Part shown: positions 1 to 15,000 of the stretch, one piece after another
Numbering within the stretch: the stretch's first letter is position 1
How the letters are laid out: each line of letters opens with the position of its first letter
From: Oscarella lobularis
Taxonomy: Eukaryota; Porifera; Homoscleromorpha; Homosclerophorida; Oscarellidae
Assembly: GCF_947507565.1 (NCBI RefSeq)
Contig: NC_089182.1
Location: 2,418,001 to 2,482,000, forward strand
Length of the DNA: 64,000 nt
Direction of reading: 5' to 3'
The notes under the pieces: generated by a model
The model's input: only the letters and a program-made list of their open reading frames with translations
Told to the model about the DNA's origin: nothing
Database searches by the model: none
Position numbers and translations under genes: made by a program

Positions 1-3000
1 ATCAAAGATTAGGCCCTCAATTTAATATTTAGGCCTGTAGAATCAAAGATTAGGCCCTCAATTTAATATATAGGCCTGTAGAATCAAAGATTAGGCCCTC
101 AATTTAATATATAGGCCTTTAGAATGAAAGATTAGGTCCTCAATTTAATATTTAGGCCCTATGAATCAAAGATTAGGACCTCAATTTAATATTTAGGCTT
201 TTAGAATCAAAGATTAGGCCCTCAATTTAATAGTTAGGCCCTATGAATCAAAGATTAGGCCCTCAATTTAATATTTAGGCCTGTAGAATCAAAGATTAGG
301 CCCTCAATTTAATATATAGGCCTTTAGAATGAAAGATTAGGTCCTCAATTTAATATTTAGGCCTTATGAATCAAAGATTAGGCCCTCAATTTAATTTTTA
401 GGCTCTATGAATCAAAGATTGGGCCCTCAATTTAATATTTAGGCCCTATGAATCAAAGATTAGGCCCTCAATTTAATATTTAGGCTTTTAGAATCAAAGA
501 TTAGGCCCTCGATTTAATATTTAGAATGAAAGTTTATGCTCTCAATTTAATATAAGGGCCTTTCGAATCAAAGATTAGGCCCTCAATTTTATATTTAGTC
601 TTTTAGAATCAAAGGTTTGCGCTCAATTTAATATTTAGGCCTTTAGAATCAAAGATTAGGTCCTCAATTTAATATTTAGGCACTAGGAATCAAAGATTAG
701 GACCTCAATTTATTATTTAGGCTTTTAGAATCAAAGATTAGGTCCTCAATTTAATATTTAGGCTCTATGAATGAAAGATTAGGCCCTCAATTTAATATTT
801 AGGCTTTTAGAATGAAAGATTAGGCCCTCAATTTAATATTTATGCCCTATGAATCAAAGATTAGGCCCTCAATTTAATATTTAAGTCTTTCCAATCAAAG
901 ATTAGGCCCTCAATTTAATATTTAGGCCTTTAGATTCAAAGATTAGGCCCTCAATTTAATATTTAGGCTTTTAGAATCAAAGATTAGGCCCTCGATTTAA
1001 TATTTAGGCCTTTAGAATGAAGGATTAAGCCCTCAATATAATATTTAGGCTCTTTGAATGAAAGATTAGCCCCTCAATTTAATATATAGGCCTTTAGAAT
1101 CAAAGATTAGGTCCTCAATTTAATATATAGGCCTTTAGAATCAAAGATTAGGTCCTCAATTTAATATTTAGGCCCTATGAATCAAAGATTAGGCCCTCAA
1201 TTTAATATATAGGCCTTTAGAATCAAAGATTAGGTCCTCAATTTAATATTTAGGCCCTATGAATCAAAGATTAGGCCCTCAATTTAATATTTAGGCCTTT
1301 AGAATCAAAGATTAGGCCCTCAATTTAATATAAGGGCCTTTCGAATCAAAGATTAGGCCCTCAATTTAATATTTAGGCTTTTAAAATCAAAGATTAGGCC
1401 CTCAATTTAATATTTAGTCCTTTAGAATCAAAGATTAAGTCCTCGATTTAATATTTAGGCCCTATGAATCAAAGATTAGGCCCTCAATTTAATATTTAAG
1501 TCTTTCCAATCAAAGATTAGGCCCTCAATTTAATATTTAGGCCTTTAGATTCAAAGATTATGCCCTCAATTTAATATTTAGGCTTTTAGAATCAAAGATT
1601 AGGCCCTCGATTTAATATTTAGGCCTTTAGAATGAAGGATTAAGCCCTCAATTTAATATTTAGGCTCTTTGAATGAAAGATTAGCCCCTCAATTTAATAT
1701 ATAGGCCTTTAGAATCAAAGATTAGGTCCTCAATTTAATATTTAGGCCCTATGAATCAAAGATTAGGCCCTCAATTTAATATTTAGGTCCTATGAATCAA
1801 AGATTAGGCCCTCAATTTAATATTTAGGCCTTTAAAATTAAAGATTAAGTCCTCAATTTAATATTTAGGCCCCATGAATCAAAGATTAGCTCCTCAATTT
1901 AATATTTAGGCCCTATGAATCAAAGATTAGGCCCTCAATTTAAGATTTAGGCCCTATGAATCAAAGGTTAGGCCCTCAATTTAATATTTAGGCTTTCAGA
2001 ATCAAAGATTAGGCCCTTGATTTAATATTTAGAATGAAAGTTTAGCCTCTCAATTTAATATAAGGGCCTTTCGAATCAAAGATTAGGCCCTCAATTTTAT
2101 ATTTAGTCTTTTAGAATCAAAGGTTTGCGCTCAATTTAATATTTAGGCCTGTAGAATCAAAGATTAGGTCCTCAATTTAATATTTAAGCCCTATGAATCA
2201 AAGATTAGGACCTCAATTTAATATTTAGGCTTTTAGAATCAAAGATTAGGTCCTCAATTTAATATTTAGGCCCAATGAATGAAAGATTAGGCCCTCAATT
2301 TAATATTCAGGCTTTTAGAATCAAAGATTAGGCCCTCGATTTAATGTTTAGGCCTTTAGAATGAAAGATTAGGCCCTCAATTTAATATTTATGCCCTATG
2401 AATCAAAGATTAGGCCCTCAATTTAATAGTTAGGCCCTATGAATCAAAGATTAGGCCCTCAATTTAATATTTAGGCCTGTAGAATCAAAGATTAGGCCCT
2501 CAATTTAATATATAGGCCTTTAGAATGAAAGATTAGGTCCTCAATTTAATATTTAGGCCTTATGAATCAAAGATTAGGCCCTCAATTTAATATTTAGGCT
2601 TTTAGAATCAAAGATTAGGCCCTCGATTTAATATTTGGAATGAAAGTTTAGGCTCTCAATTTAATATAAGGGCCTTTCGAATCAAAGATTAGGCCCTCAA
2701 TTTTATATTTAGTCTTTTAGAATCAAAGGTTTGCGCTCAATTTAATATTTAGGCCTTTAGAATCAAAGATTAGGTCCTCAATTTAATATTTAGGCTCTAT
2801 GAATCAAAGATTAGGCCCTCAATTTAATATTTAGGCTTTTAGAATCAAAGATTAGGCCCTCGATTTAATGTTTAGGCCTTTAGAATGAAAGATTAGGCCC
2901 TCAATTTAATATTTATGCCCTATGAATCAAAGATTAGGCCCTCAATTTAATATTTAGGCCCTATGAATCAAAGATTAGGCCCTCAATTTAATATTTAGGC

Positions 3001-6000
3001 CTGTAGAATCAAAGATTAGGTCCTCAATTTAATATTTAGGCTCTATGAATCAAAGATTAGGCCATCAATTTAATATTTAGGCCTTTAGAATAAAAGATTA
3101 TGCTCCCAATTAAATATTTAAGACTTTAGAATCAAAGATTAGGTCCTCAATTTAATATTTAGGCCCTATGAATCAAAGATTAAGCCCTCAATTTAATATT
3201 TAGGTCTTTCGAATCAAAGATTAGGCCCTGAATTTAATACTATGTTTTTAGAATCAAAGATTTGGCGCTCAATTTAATATTAAGGCCTTTAGAATCAAAG
3301 ATTAGGCTCTCAATTTAATATTTAGGCCTTTAGAATCAAAGATTATGTCCTCAATTTAATATTTAAGTCTTGTGAATCAAAGATTAGGCCCTATATTTAA
3401 TATTTAGGTCCTATGAATCAAAGATTAGGCCCTCAATTGAATATTTAAGTCTTTCCAATCAAAGATTAGGCCCTCAATTTAATATTTAGGCCTTTAGATT
3501 CAAAGATTAGGCCCTCAATTTAATATTTAGGCTTTTAGAATCAAAGATTAGGCCCTCGATTTAATATTTAGGCCTTTAGAATGAAGGATTAAGCCCTCGA
3601 TTTAATATTTAGCTTCTTTGAATGAAAGATTAGCCTCTCAATTTAATATATAGGCCTTTAGAATCAAAGATTAGGTCCTCAATTTAATATTTAGGCCCTA
3701 TGAATCAAAGATTAGGCCCTCAATTTAATATTTAGGCCCTATGAATCAAAGATTAGGCCCTCAATTTAATATTTAGGCCCTATGAATCAAAGATTAAGCC
3801 CTCAATTTAATATTTGGGCCCTATGAATGAAATATTAGGCCCTCAATTTAATATTTAGTCTTTTAGAATCAAAGGTTTGCGCTCAATTTAATATTTAGGC
3901 CTTTAGAATCAAAGATTAGGTCCTCAATTTAATATTTAGGCCCTATGAATCAAAGATTAGGACCTCAATTTAATATTTAGGCTTTTAGAATCAAAGATTA
4001 GGTCCTCAATTTAATATTTAGGCCCAATGAATGAAAGATTAGGCCCTCAATTTAATATTTAGGCTTTTAGAATCAAAGATTAGGCCCTCGATTTAATGTT
4101 TAGGCCTTTAGAATGAAAGATTAGGCCCTCAGTTTAATGTTTATGCCCTATGAATCAAAAATTAGGCCCTCAATTTAATATTGAGGCTTTTAGAATCAAA
4201 GATTAGGCCCTCGATTTAATGTTTAGGTCTTTAGAATGAAAGATTAGGCCCTCAGTTTAATATTTATGCCCTTTGAATCAATGATTAGGCCCTCAATTTA
4301 ATATTTAGGCCCTATGAATCAAAGATTAGGCCCTCAATTTAATATTTAGGCCTGTTGAATCAAAGATTAGGTCCTCAATTTAATATTTAGGCCCTATGAA
4401 TCAAAGATTAGGCCCTCAATTTAATATTTAGGCCTTTAGAATCAAAGATTATGCTCCCAATTAAATATTTAGGCCCTATGAATCAAAGATTAAGTCCTCA
4501 ATTTAATATTTAGGCCCCATGAATCAAAGATTAGCTCCTCAATTTAATATTTAGGCCCTATTAATCAAAGATTAGGACCTCAATTTAATATTTAGGCCCT
4601 ATGAATCAAAGATTAGGCCCTCAATTTAATATTTAGGCCTGTTGAATCAAAGATTAGGTCCTCAATTTAATATTTAGGCCCTATGAATCAAAGATTAGGA
4701 CCTCAATTTAATATTTAGGCCCTATGAATCAAAGATTAGGCCCTCAATTTAATATTTAGGCCCTATGAATCAAAGATTAGGCCCTCAATTTAATATTTAG
4801 GCTTTTAGAATCAAAGATTAGGCCCTCGATTTAATATTTAGAATGAAAGTTTAGGCTCTCAATTTAATATAAGGGCCTTTCGAATCAAAGATTAGGCCCT
4901 CAATTTTATATTTAGTCTTTTAGAATCAAAGGTTTGCGCTCAATTTAATATTTAGGCCTTTAGAATCAAAGATTAGGTCCTCAATTTAATATTTAGGCAC
5001 TATGAATCAAAGATTAGGACCTCAATTTATTATTTAGGCTTTTAGAATCAAAGATTAGGTCCTCAATTTAATATTTAGGCCCTATGAATGAAAGATTAGG
5101 TTCTCAATTTAATATTTAGGCTTTTAGAATGAAAGATTAGGCCCTCAATTTGATATTTATGCCCTATGAATCAAAGATTAGGCCCTCAATTTAATATTTA
5201 AGTCTTTCCAATCAAAGATTAGGCCCTCAATTTAATATTTAGGCCTTTAGATTCAAAGATTAGGCCCTCAATTTAATATTTAGGCTCTTTGAATGAAAGA
5301 TTAGCCCCTCAATTTAATATATAGGCCTGTAGAATCAAAGATTAGGTCCTCAATTTAATATTTAGGCCCTATGAATCAAAGATTAGGCCCTCAATTTAAT
5401 ATTTAGGCTTTTAGAATCAAAGATTAGGCCCTAGATTTAATGTTTAGGCCTTTAGAATGAAAGATTAGGCCCTCAATTTAATATTTATGCCCTATGAATC
5501 AAAGATTAGGCCCTCAATTTAATATTTAGGCCCTATGAATCAAAGATTAGGCCCTGAATTTAATATCTGGCCTGTTGAATCAAAGATTAGGTCCTCAATT
5601 TAATATTTAGGCCCTATGAATCTAAGATTAGGCCCTCAATTTAATATTTAGGCCTTTAGAATCAAAGATTTTGCTCCCAATTAAATATTTAAGACTTTAG
5701 AATCAAAGATTAGGTCCTCAATTTAATATTTAGGCCCTATGAATCAAAGATTAGGCCCTCAATTTAATATTTAGGCTTGTAGAATCAAAGATTAGGTCCT
5801 CAATTTAATATTTAGGCCCTATGAATCAAAGATTAGGACCTCAATTTAATATTTAGGCTTTTAGAATCAAAGATTAGGTCCTCAATTTAATATTTAGGCC
5901 CAATGAATGAAAGATTAGGCCCTCAATTTAATATTTAGGCTTTTAGAATCAAAGATTAGGCCCTCGATTTAATGTTTAGGCCTTTAGAATGAAAGATTAG

Positions 6001-9000
6001 GCCCTCAATTTAATAGTTAGGCCCTATGAATCAAAGATTAGGCCCTCAATTTAATATTTAGGCCTGTAGAATCAAAGATTAGGCCCTCAATTTAATATAT
6101 AGGCCTGTAGAATCAAAGATTAGGCCCTCAATTTAATATTTAGGCTTTTAGAATCAAAGATTAGGCCCTCAATTTAATATCTGGCCTGTTGAATCAAAGA
6201 TTAGGTCCTCAATTTAATATTTAGGCCCTATGAATCTAAGATTAGGCCCTCAATTTAATATTTAGGCCTTTAGAATCAAAGATTATGCTCCCAATTAAAT
6301 ATTTAAGACTTTAGAATCAAAGATTAGGTCCTCAATTTAATATTTAGGCCCTATGAATCAAAGATTAGGCCCTCAATTTAATATTTAGGCTTGTAGAATC
6401 AAAGATTAGGTCCTCAATTTAATATTTAGGCCCTATGAATCAAAGATTAGGACCTCAATTTATTATTTAGGCTTTTAGAATGAAAGATTAGGTCCTCAAT
6501 TTAATATTTAGGCCCTATTAATGAAAGATTAGGCCCTCAATTTAATATTTAGGCTTTTAGAATGAAAGATTAGGCCCTCAATTTAATATTTATGCCCTAT
6601 GAATCAAAGATTAGGCCCTCAATTTAATATTTAAGTCTTTCCAATCAAAGATTAGGCCCTCAATCTAATATTTAGGCTTTTAGATTCAAAGATTAGGCCC
6701 TCAATTTAATATTTAGGCTCTTTGAATGAAAGATTAGCCCCTCAATTTAATATATAGGCCTTTAGAATCAAAGATTAGGTCCTCAATTTAATATTTAGGC
6801 CTGTAGAATCAAAGATTAGGTCCTCAATTTAATATTTAGGCCCTATGAATCAAAGATTAGGACCTCAATTTATTATTTAGGCTTTTAGAATGAAAGATTA
6901 GGTCCTCAATTTAATATTTAGGCCCTATTAATGAAAGATTAGGCCCTCAATTTAATATTTAGGCTTTTAGAATGAAAGATTAGGCCCTCAATTTAATATT
7001 TATGCCCTATGAATCAAAGATTAGGCCCTCAATTTAATATTTAAGTCTTTCCAATCAAAGATTAGGCCCTCAATCTAATATTTAGGCTTTTAGATTCAAA
7101 GATTAGGCCCTCAATTTAATATTTAGGCTCTTTGAATGAAAGATTAGCCCCTCAATTTAATATATAGGCCTTTAGAATCAAAGATTAGGTCCTCAATTTA
7201 ATATTTAGGCCTTTAGAATCAAAGATTAGGTCCTCAATTTAATATTTAGGCCCTATGAATCAAAGATTAGGACCTCAATTTAATATTTAGGCTTTTAGAA
7301 TCAAAGATTAGGTCCTCAATTTAATATTTAGGCCCAATGAATAAAAGATTAGGCCCTCAATTTAATATTTAGGCTTTTAGAATCAAAGATTAGGCCCTCG
7401 ATTTAATGTTTAGGCCTTTAGAATGAAAGATTAGGCCCTCAATTTAATATTTATGCCCTATGAATCAAAAATTAGGCTCTCAATTTAATAGTTCGGCCCT
7501 ATGAATCAAAGATTAGGCCCTCAATTTAATATTTATGCCCTATGAATCAAAGATTAGGCCCTCAATTTAATATTTAGGCCTGTAGAATCAAAGATTAGGC
7601 CCTCAATTTAATATATAGGCCTTTAGAATGAAAGATTAGGTCCTCAATTTAATACTTAGGCCTTTTGAATCAAAGATTAGGCTCTCAATTTAATATTTAG
7701 GCCCTATGAATCAAAGATTAGGCCCTCAATTTAATATTTAGGCCCTATGAATCAAAGATTAGGCCCTCAATTTAATATTTATGCCCTATGAATCAAAGAT
7801 TAGGCCCTCAATTTAATATTTAGGCCCTATGAATCAAAGATTAGGCCCTCAATTTAATATCTGGCCTGTTGAATCAAAGATTAGGTCCTCAATTTAATAT
7901 TTAGGCCCTATGAATCTAAGATTAGGCCCTCAATTTAATATTTAGGCCTTTAGAATCAAAGATTATGCTCCCAATTAAATATTTAAGACTTTAGAATCAA
8001 AGATTAGGTCCTCAATTTAATATTTAGGCCCTATGAATCAAAGATTAGGCCCTCAATTTAATATTTAGGCCTGTAGAATCAAAGATTAGGTCCTCAATTT
8101 AATATTTAGGCCCTATGAATCAAAGATTAGGACCTCAATTTAATATTTAGGCCTGTAGAATCAAAGATTAGGTCCTCAATTTAATATTTAGGCCCTATGA
8201 ATCAAAGATTACGCCCTCAATTTAATATTTAGGCCTTTAGAATCAAAGATTATGCTCCCAATTAAATATTTAAGACTTTGGAATCAAAGATTAGGTCCTC
8301 AATTTAATATTTAGGCCCTATGAATCAAAGATTAGGCCCTCAATTTAATATTTAGGCCTGTAGAATCAAAGATTAGGTCCTCAATTTAATATTTAGGCCC
8401 TATGAATCAAAGATTAGGACCTCAATTTAATATTTAGGCCTGTAGAATCAAAGATTAGGTCCTCAATTTAATATTTAGGCCCTATGAATCAAAGATTAGG
8501 CCTTCAATTTAATATTTAGGCCTTTAGAATCAAAGATTATGCTCCCAATTAAATATTTAAGACTTTAGAATGAAAGATGAGGTCCTCAATTTAATATTTA
8601 GGCCCTATGAATCAAAGATTAGGCCCTCAATTTAATATTTAGGTCTTTCGAATCAAAGATTAGGCCCTGAATTTAATACTATGTTTTTAGAATCAAAGAT
8701 TTGGCGCTCAATTTAATATTAAGGCCTTTAGAATCAAAGATTAGGCTCTCAATTTAATATTTAGGCCTTTAGAATCAAAGATTAGGTCCTCAATTTAATA
8801 TTTAAGTCTTATGAATCAAAGATTAGGCCCTCAATTTAATATTTAGGTCCTATGAATCAAAGATTAGGCCCTCAATTGAATATTTAAGTCTTTCCAATCA
8901 AAGATTAGGCCCTCAATTTAATATTTAGGCCTTTAGATTCAAAGATTAGGCCCTCAATTTAATATTTAGGCTTTTAGAATCAAAGATTAGGCCCTCGATT

Positions 9001-12000
9001 TAATATTTAGGCCTTTAGAATGAAGGATTAAGCCCTCAATTTAATATTTAGGCTCTTTGAATGAAAGATTCGCCCCTCAATTTAATATATAGGCCTTTAG
9101 AATCAAAGATTAGGTCCTCAATTTAATATTTAGGCCTGTAGAATCAAAGATTAGGTCCTCAATTTAATATTTAGGCCCTATGAATCAAAGATTAGGCCCT
9201 CAATTTAATATTTAGGCCTTTAGAATCAAAGATTAGGCCCTCAATTTAATATAAGCGCTTTTCGAATCAAAGATTAGGCCCTCAATTTAATATTTAGGCT
9301 TTTAAAATCAAAGATTAGGCCCTCGATTTAATATTTAGGCCTTTAGAATCAAAGATTATGTCCTCGATTTAATATTTAGGCCTTTAGAATGAAAGATTAG
9401 GTCCTCAATTTAATATTTAGGCCTTATGAATCAAAGATTAGGCCCTCAATTTAATATTTAGGCCCTATGAATCAAAGATTAGGCCCTCAATTTAATATTT
9501 AGGCCCTATAAATCAAAGATTAGGCCCTCAATTTAATATTTAGGCTTTTAGAATCAAAGATTAGGCCCTCGATTTAATATTTAGATTGAAAGTTTAGGCT
9601 CTCAATTTAATATAAGGGCCTTTCGAATCAAAGATTAGGCCATCAATTTTATATTTAGTCTTTTAGAATCAAAGGTTTGCGCTCAATTTAATATTTAGGC
9701 CTTTAGAATCAAAGATTAGGTCCTCAATTTAATATTTAGGCCCTATGAATCAAAGATTAGGACCTCAATTTAATATTTAGGCTTTTAGAATCAAAGATTA
9801 GGTCCTCAATTTAATATTTAGGCTCTATGAATGAAAGATTAGGCCCTCAATTTAATATTTAGGCTTTTAGAATGAAAGATTAGGCCCTCGATTTAATGTT
9901 TAGGCCTTTAGAATGAAAGATTAGGCCCTCAATTTAATATTTATGCCCTAAGAATCAAAGATTAGGCCCTCAATTTAATATTTATGCCCTATGAATCAAA
10001 GATTAGGCCCTCAATTTAATATTTAGGCCTGTAGAATCAAAGATTAGGTCCTCAATTTAATATTTAGGCTTTTAGAATCAAAGATTAGGCCCTCGATTTA
10101 ATATTTAGATTGAAAGTTTAGGCTCTCAATTTAATATAAGGGCCTTTCGAATCAAAGATTAGGCCCTCAATTTTATATTTAGTCTTTTAGAATCAAAGGT
10201 TTGCGCTAAATTTAATATTTAGGCCTTTAGAATCAAAGATTAGGTCCTCAATTTAATTTTTAGGCCCCATGAATCAAAGATTAGCTCCTCAATTTAATAT
10301 TTAGGCCCTATGAATCAAAGATTAGGCCCTCAATTTAAGATTTAGGCCCTATGAATCAAAGATTAGGCCCTCAATTTAATATTTAGGCTTTCAGAATCAA
10401 AGATTAGGCCCTCGATTTAATATTTAGAATGAAAGTTTAGCCTCTCAATTTAATATAAGGGCCTTTCGAATCAAAGATTAGGCCCTCAATTTTATATTTA
10501 GTCTTTTAGAATCAAAGGTTTGCGCTCAATTTAATATTTAGGCCTGTAGAATCAAAGATTAGGTCCTCAATTTAATATTTAAGCCCTATGAATCAAAGAT
10601 TAGGACCTCAATTTAATATTTAGGCTTTTAGAATCAAAGATTAGGTCCTCAATTTAATATTTAGGCCCAATGAATGAAAGATTAGGCCCTCAATTTAATA
10701 TTTAGGCTTTTAGAATCAAAGATTAGGCCCTCAATTTAATATTTATGCCCTATGAATCAAAGATTAGGCCCTCAATTTAATATTTAGGCCTGTAGAATCA
10801 AAGATTAGGCTCTCAATTTAATATATAGGCCTTTAGAATGAAAGATTAGGTCCTCAATTTAATACTTAGGCCTTATGAATCAAAGATTAGGCCCTCAATT
10901 TAATATTTAGGCCCTATGAATCAAAGATTAGGCCCTCAATTTAATATTTAGGCCCTATGAATCAAAGATTAGGCCCTCAATTTAATATTTAGGCCTTTAG
11001 AATCAAAGATTAAGTCCTCAATTTAATATTTAGGCCCCATGAATCAAAGATTAGCTCCTCAATTTAATATTTAGGCCCTATGAATCAAAGATTAGGCCCT
11101 CAATTTAATATTTAGGCCCTATGAATCAAAGATTAGGCCCTCAATTTAATATTTAGGCTTTTAGAATCAAAGATTAGGCCCTCGATTTAATGTTTAGGCC
11201 TTTAGAATGAAAGATTAGGCCCTCAATTTAATATTTATGCCCTATGAATCAAAGATTAGGCCCTCAATTTAATATTTAGCCCCTATGAATCAAAGATTAG
11301 GCCCTCAATTTAATATTTAGGCCTGTTGAATCAAAGATTAGGTCCTCAATTTAATATTTAGGCCCTATGAATCTAAGATTAGGCCCTCAATTTAATATTT
11401 AGGCCTTTAGAATCAAAGATTATGCTCCCAATTAAATATTTAAGACTTTAGAATCAAAGATTAGGTCCTCAATTTAATATTTAGGCCCTATGAATCAAAG
11501 ATTAGGCCCTCAATTTAATATTTAGGCTCTATGAATCAAAGATTAGGCCCTCAATTTAAGATTTAGGCCCTATGAATCAAAGATTAGGCCCTCAATTTAA
11601 TATTTAGGCTTTCAGAATCAAAGATTAGGCCCTCGATTTAATATTTAGAATGAAAGTTTAGCCTCTCAATTTAATATAAGGGCCTTTCGAATCAAAGATT
11701 AGGCCCTCAATTTAATATTTAGGCTTTTAGAATTAAAGATTAGGCCCTCGATTTAATATTTAGAATGAAAGTTTAGGCTCTCAATTTAATATAAGGGCCT
11801 TTCGAATCAAAGATTAGGCCCTCAATTTTATATTTAGTCTTTTAGAATCAAAGGTTTGCGCTCAATTTAATATTTAGGCCTTTAGAATCAAAGATTAGGT
11901 CCTCAATTTAATATTTAGGCTCTATGAATCAAAGATTAGGCCCTCAATTTAATATTTAGGCTTTTAGAATCAAAGATTAGGCCCTCGATTTAATGTTTAG

Positions 12001-15000
12001 GCCTTTAGAATGAAAGATTAGGCCCTCAATTTAATATTTATGCCCTATGAATCAAAGATTAGGCCCTCAATTTAATATTTATGCCCTATTAATCAAAGAT
12101 TAGGCCCTCAATTTAATATTTAGGCCTGTAGAATCAAAGATTAGGTCCTCAATTTAATATTTAGGCCCTATGAATCAAAGATTAAGCCCTCAATTTAATA
12201 TTTAGGTCTTTCGAATCAAAGATTAGGCCCTGAATTTAATACTATGTTTTTAGAATCAAAGATTTGGCGCTCAATTTAATATTAAGGCCTTTAGAATCAA
12301 AGATTAGGCTCTCAATTTAATATTTAGGCCTTTAGAATCAAAGATTATGTCCTCAATTTAATATTTAAGTCTTATGAATCAAAGATTAGGCCCTCAATTT
12401 AATATTTAGGTCCTATGAATCAAAGATTAGGCCCTCAATTGAATATTTAAGTCTTTCCAATCAAAGATTAGGCCCTCAATTTAATATTTAGGCTTTCAGA
12501 ATCAAAGATTAGGCCCTCGATTTAATATTTAGAATGAAAGTTTAGCCTCTCAATTTAATATAAGGGCCTTTCGAATCAAAGATTAGGCCCTCAATTTAAT
12601 ATTTAGGCTTTTAGAATTAAAGATTAGGCCCTCGATTTAATATTTAGAATGAAAGTTTAGGCTCTCAATTTAATATAAGGGCCTTTCGAATCAAAGATTA
12701 GGCCCTCAATTTTATATTTAGTCTTTTAGAATCAAAGGTTTGCGCTCAATTTAATATTTAGGCCTTTAGAATCAAAGATTAGGTCCTCAATTTAATATTT
12801 AGGCTCTATGAATCAAAGATTAGGCCCTCAATTTAATATTTAGGCTTTTAGAATCAAAGATTAGGCCCTCGATTTAATGTTTAGGCCTTTAGAATGAAAG
12901 ATTAGGCCCTCAATTTAATATTTATGCCCTATGAATCAAAGATTAGGCCCTCAATTTAATATTTATGCCCTATTAATCAAAGATTAGGCCCTCAATTTAA
13001 TATTTAGGCCTGTAGAATCAAAGATTAGGTCCTCAATTTAATATTTAGGCCCTATGAATCAAAGATTAAGCCCTCAATTTAATATTTAGGTCTTTCGAAT
13101 CAAAGATTAGGCCCTGAATTTAATACTATGTTTTTAGAATCAAAGATTTGGCGCTCAATTTAATATTAAGGCCTTTAGAATCAAAGATTAGGCTCTCAAT
13201 TTAATATTTAGGCCTTTAGAATCAAAGATTATGTCCTCAATTTAATATTTAAGTCTTATGAATCAAAGATTAGGCCCTCAATTTAATATTTAGGTCCTAT
13301 GAATCAAAGATTAGGCCCTCAATTGAATATTTAAGTCTTTCCAATCAAAGATTAGGCCCTCAATTTAATATTTAGGCCTTTAGATTCAAAGATTGGGCTC
13401 TCAATTTAATATTTAGGCCTTTAGAATCAAAGATTAAGTCCTCAATTTAATATATAGGCCCTATGAATCAAAGATTAGGCCCTCAATTTAATATTTAAGT
13501 CTTTCCAATCAAAGATTAGGCCCTCAATTTAATATTTAGGCCTTTAGATTCAAAGATTAGGCCCTCAATTTAATATTTAGGCTTTTAGAATCAAAGATTA
13601 GGCCCTCGATTTAATATTTAGGCCTTTAGAATGAAGGATTAAGCCCTCAATTTAATATTTAGGCTCTTTGAATGAAAGATTAGCCCCTCAATTTAATATA
13701 TAGGCCTTTAGAATCAAAGATTAGGTCCTCAATTTAATATTTAGGCCTTTAGAATCAAAGATTAGGTCCTCAATTTAATATTTAGTCCCTATGAATCAAA
13801 GATTAGGACCTCAATTTAATATTTAGGCTTTTAGAATCAAAGATTAAGTCCTCAATTTAATATTTAGGCCCAATGAATAAAAGATTAGGCCCTCAATTTA
13901 ATATTTAGGCTTTTAGAATCAAAGATTAGGCCCTCGATTTAATGTTTAGGCCTTTAGAATGAAAGATTAGGCCCTCAATTTAATATTTATGCCCTATGAA
14001 TCAAAAATTAGGCTCTCAATTTAATAGTTCGGCCCTATGAATCAAAGATTAGGCCCTGAATTTAATATTTATGCCCTATGAATCAAAGATTAGGCCCTCA
14101 ATTTAATATTTATGCCCTATGAATCAAAGATTAGGCCCTCAATTTAATATTTATGCCTTATTAATCAAAGATTAGGCCCTCAATTTAATATTTAGGCCTG
14201 TAGAATCAAAGATTAGGTCCTCAATTTAATATTTAGGCCCTATGAATCAAAGATTAAGCCCTCAATTTAATATTTAGGTCTTTCGAATCAAAGATTAGGC
14301 CCTGAATTTAATACTATGTTTTTAGAATCAAAGATTTGGCGCTCAATTTAATATTAAGGCCTTTAGAATCAAAGATTAGGCTCTCAATTTAATATTTAGG
14401 CCTTTAGAATCAAAGATTATGTCCTCAATTTAATATTTAAGTCTTATGAATCAAAGATTAGGCCCTCAATTTAATATTTAGGTCCTATGAATCAAAGATT
14501 AGGCCCTCAATTGAATATTTAAGTCTTTCCAATCAAAGATTAGGCCCTCAATTTAATATTTAGGCCTTTAGATTCAAAGATTGGGCTCTCAATTTAATAT
14601 TTAGGCCTTTAGAATCAAAGATTAAGTCCTCAATTTAATATATAGGCCCTATGAATCAAAGATTAGGCCCTCAATTTAATATTTAAGTCTTTCCAATCAA
14701 AGATTAGGCCCTCAATTTAATATTTAGGCCTTTAGATTCAAAGATTAGGCCCTCAATTTAATATTTAGGCTTTTAGAATCAAAGATTAGGCCCTCGATTT
14801 AATATTTAGGCCTTTAGAATGAAGGATTTTGCCCTCAATTTAATATTTAGGCTCTTTGAATGAAAGATTAGCCCCTCAATTTAATATATAGGCCTTTAGA
14901 ATCAAAGATTAGGTCCTCAATTTAATATTTAGGCCTTTAGAATCAAAGATTAGGTCCTCAATTTAATATTTAGGCCCTATGAATCAAAGATTAGGACCTC